A DNA stretch of 64,000 bases from Corallium rubrum (Eukaryota > Cnidaria > Anthozoa > Scleralcyonacea > Coralliidae). The stretch spans positions 4,308,826 through 4,372,825 of the forward strand of contig OZ036015.1 in NCBI GenBank assembly GCA_964035015.1. Direction: 5' to 3'. Made by a program: the position numbers and the translations under genes. Each line of letters starts with the position of its first letter. Position 1 is the stretch's first letter. This document shows, piece after piece, positions 63,078-64,000 of this stretch. The notes beneath the pieces were generated by a model, which saw only the letters and a program-made list of their open reading frames with translations, was not told where the DNA came from and ran no database searches.

Positions 63078-63924
63078 CTATTTGTAGTGGTAATTGCTGA
63101 TATTGTTGGAAAGTCTGAAGTGCTTGAAGAGGTCAAATGCAAGGGTGGTAGTTTCTGTGGTTGTGCTGTCGAGTGAGGCCAGGCAAGGTGGATTAAACGT
63201 AAACGAGAATTCACTTCTGCACTCCCATAGATTTCGTCTTTTCATCGAACTGTAGAAATTGGACTTCTTCGGGAAACGTCCAACAATATCCAGAACATCT
63301 GACGGCAATCCAACAAATTCCAGGCCAATGTCACACACTTTTGAATACGGTAGACTTGCGGGTTTTCCGATAAAAGTACCTTTAGTTAGAATGAATACAA
63401 ATTTTCAAATCACCTCATTAAAGTGAGAATTATATGCAATTTAGCACGCTTAAGTTATTTTTAGGTCAAGAAACTATTTTTGAGCTGATTAGCTCAAAAA
63501 TCATAGAGAAACATATAGATTGGACATCACAAACAGCAAGCTTGGAGGTAAAAGAAAGTAAAAGAGCGCAACCACCTAAATCTCTAAAAGATATTACTCA
63601 CTATATTTTTCGTTAAAAATATCCTGAATCATTTTCTTTGTAATTTCCTCTTTACAGTCTTGTTGGCTAATGGAAGCTGCAAAATAAAAAATAGGTCAAT
63701 ACGTTTTTTATTGTCTATCTCAAAAACAATTAAACGCCAACTGAAACAAAGTTGATTAATTTGTATAGAAACCTGGATCAACATCTGCAAGACATACCAT
63801 TTTGGATGTTGCTTGCAAAACCAGCTAAAAGTTCAGTGTTTGTAGCAAGGAAATTATTGGCCAGTTTTGTTGCCCCATGATAAATAAATCCATTATTTAC
63901 ACAAAATAGTGAATGAGTAAAATA
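63078..63924 (-). CDS. Three 3' exons of an unrecognised gene entering from the right edge
   Basis: Exons 63924-63798, 63676-63602 and 63379-63078 have GT/AG borders and matching phases. They give 167 residues: YFTHSLFCVNNGFIYHGATK, then SISQQDCKEEITKKMIQDIF, then SLPYSKVCDIGLEFVGLPSD and VGRFPKKSNFYSSMKRRNLW, to TAG at 63,078. The pattern IFxxKY...xPY...GLP is loosely like DNA-binding modules of GTF2I type, but this is weak. After about 63,190 another frame stays open to 62,700 as a Ser/Thr/Pro-rich stretch (HLTSSSTSDFPTISAITTTN), so the true 3' structure may differ, by a frame change or alternative splice. The 5' part is off the window. Confidence 0.5.
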
Positions 63925-64000
63925 CTGTTTTTACCATTTAAGATAAAATTCATAATCTTCAAACCACCACCTAATTTTCTTTTTATTATTATTATTATTA

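Overview
This is AT-rich, intron-bearing, repeat-dominated metazoan nuclear DNA. Spliced genes with GT/AG introns, 5S-rRNA-derived and tRNA-derived SINEs, Penelope-like elements, hAT and Tc1-like remnants and a KDZ-transposase-derived gene fit an early-branching invertebrate such as a cnidarian or sponge. The sequence alone does not fix the species. About 90% of the window is repeat.

Layout. 1-3,730: trinucleotide/hexanucleotide repeats with one small inverted-repeat element. 3,733-9,925: a 6.2-kb non-autonomous transposon with long terminal inverted repeats and a perfect 8-bp target duplication, holding a nested foldback and a 207-bp satellite with higher-order structure. 9,940-31,213 (minus): the first 12 coding exons of a Golgi-type alpha-mannosidase II (MAN2A); the 3' half lies beyond the left edge. 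Its introns carry private microsatellites, a TTAA foldback, a LINE fragment, a triplicated Tc1-containing 1.47-kb unit, a Penelope fragment, SINE palindromes and a hAT remnant. 31,980-36,947 (plus): a complete AP-3 sigma subunit gene, head to head with MAN2A across a 766-bp intergenic region. 38,542-39,570 (minus): an intronless LicD/fukutin-like type II membrane protein whose stalk is a coding minisatellite.

39,780-50,500 is mostly non-genic: a GGTA array, a second locus of a 68-bp minisatellite, a 4.2-kb foldback with 0.5-kb arms, a MITE and a palindromic Penelope endonuclease pair. 50,569-55,881 (plus): an eight-exon gene whose product has the N-terminal cysteine cluster and C-terminal part of KDZ transposases but no catalytic core. 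56,000-61,450: MITEs and a 190-bp satellite. 61,456-64,000 (minus): exons of an unrecognised gene entering from the right edge.

Together: MAN2A (N-glycan trimming in the Golgi) and AP-3 sigma (Golgi/endosome vesicle coat) form a divergent pair probably sharing a promoter region. The LicD-like protein is a third likely secretory-pathway glycosylation gene. The KDZ-derived gene is the most unusual coding feature. No exon sequence of MAN2A, AP3S or the KDZ-derived gene shows a frame break; the transposon ORFs do.
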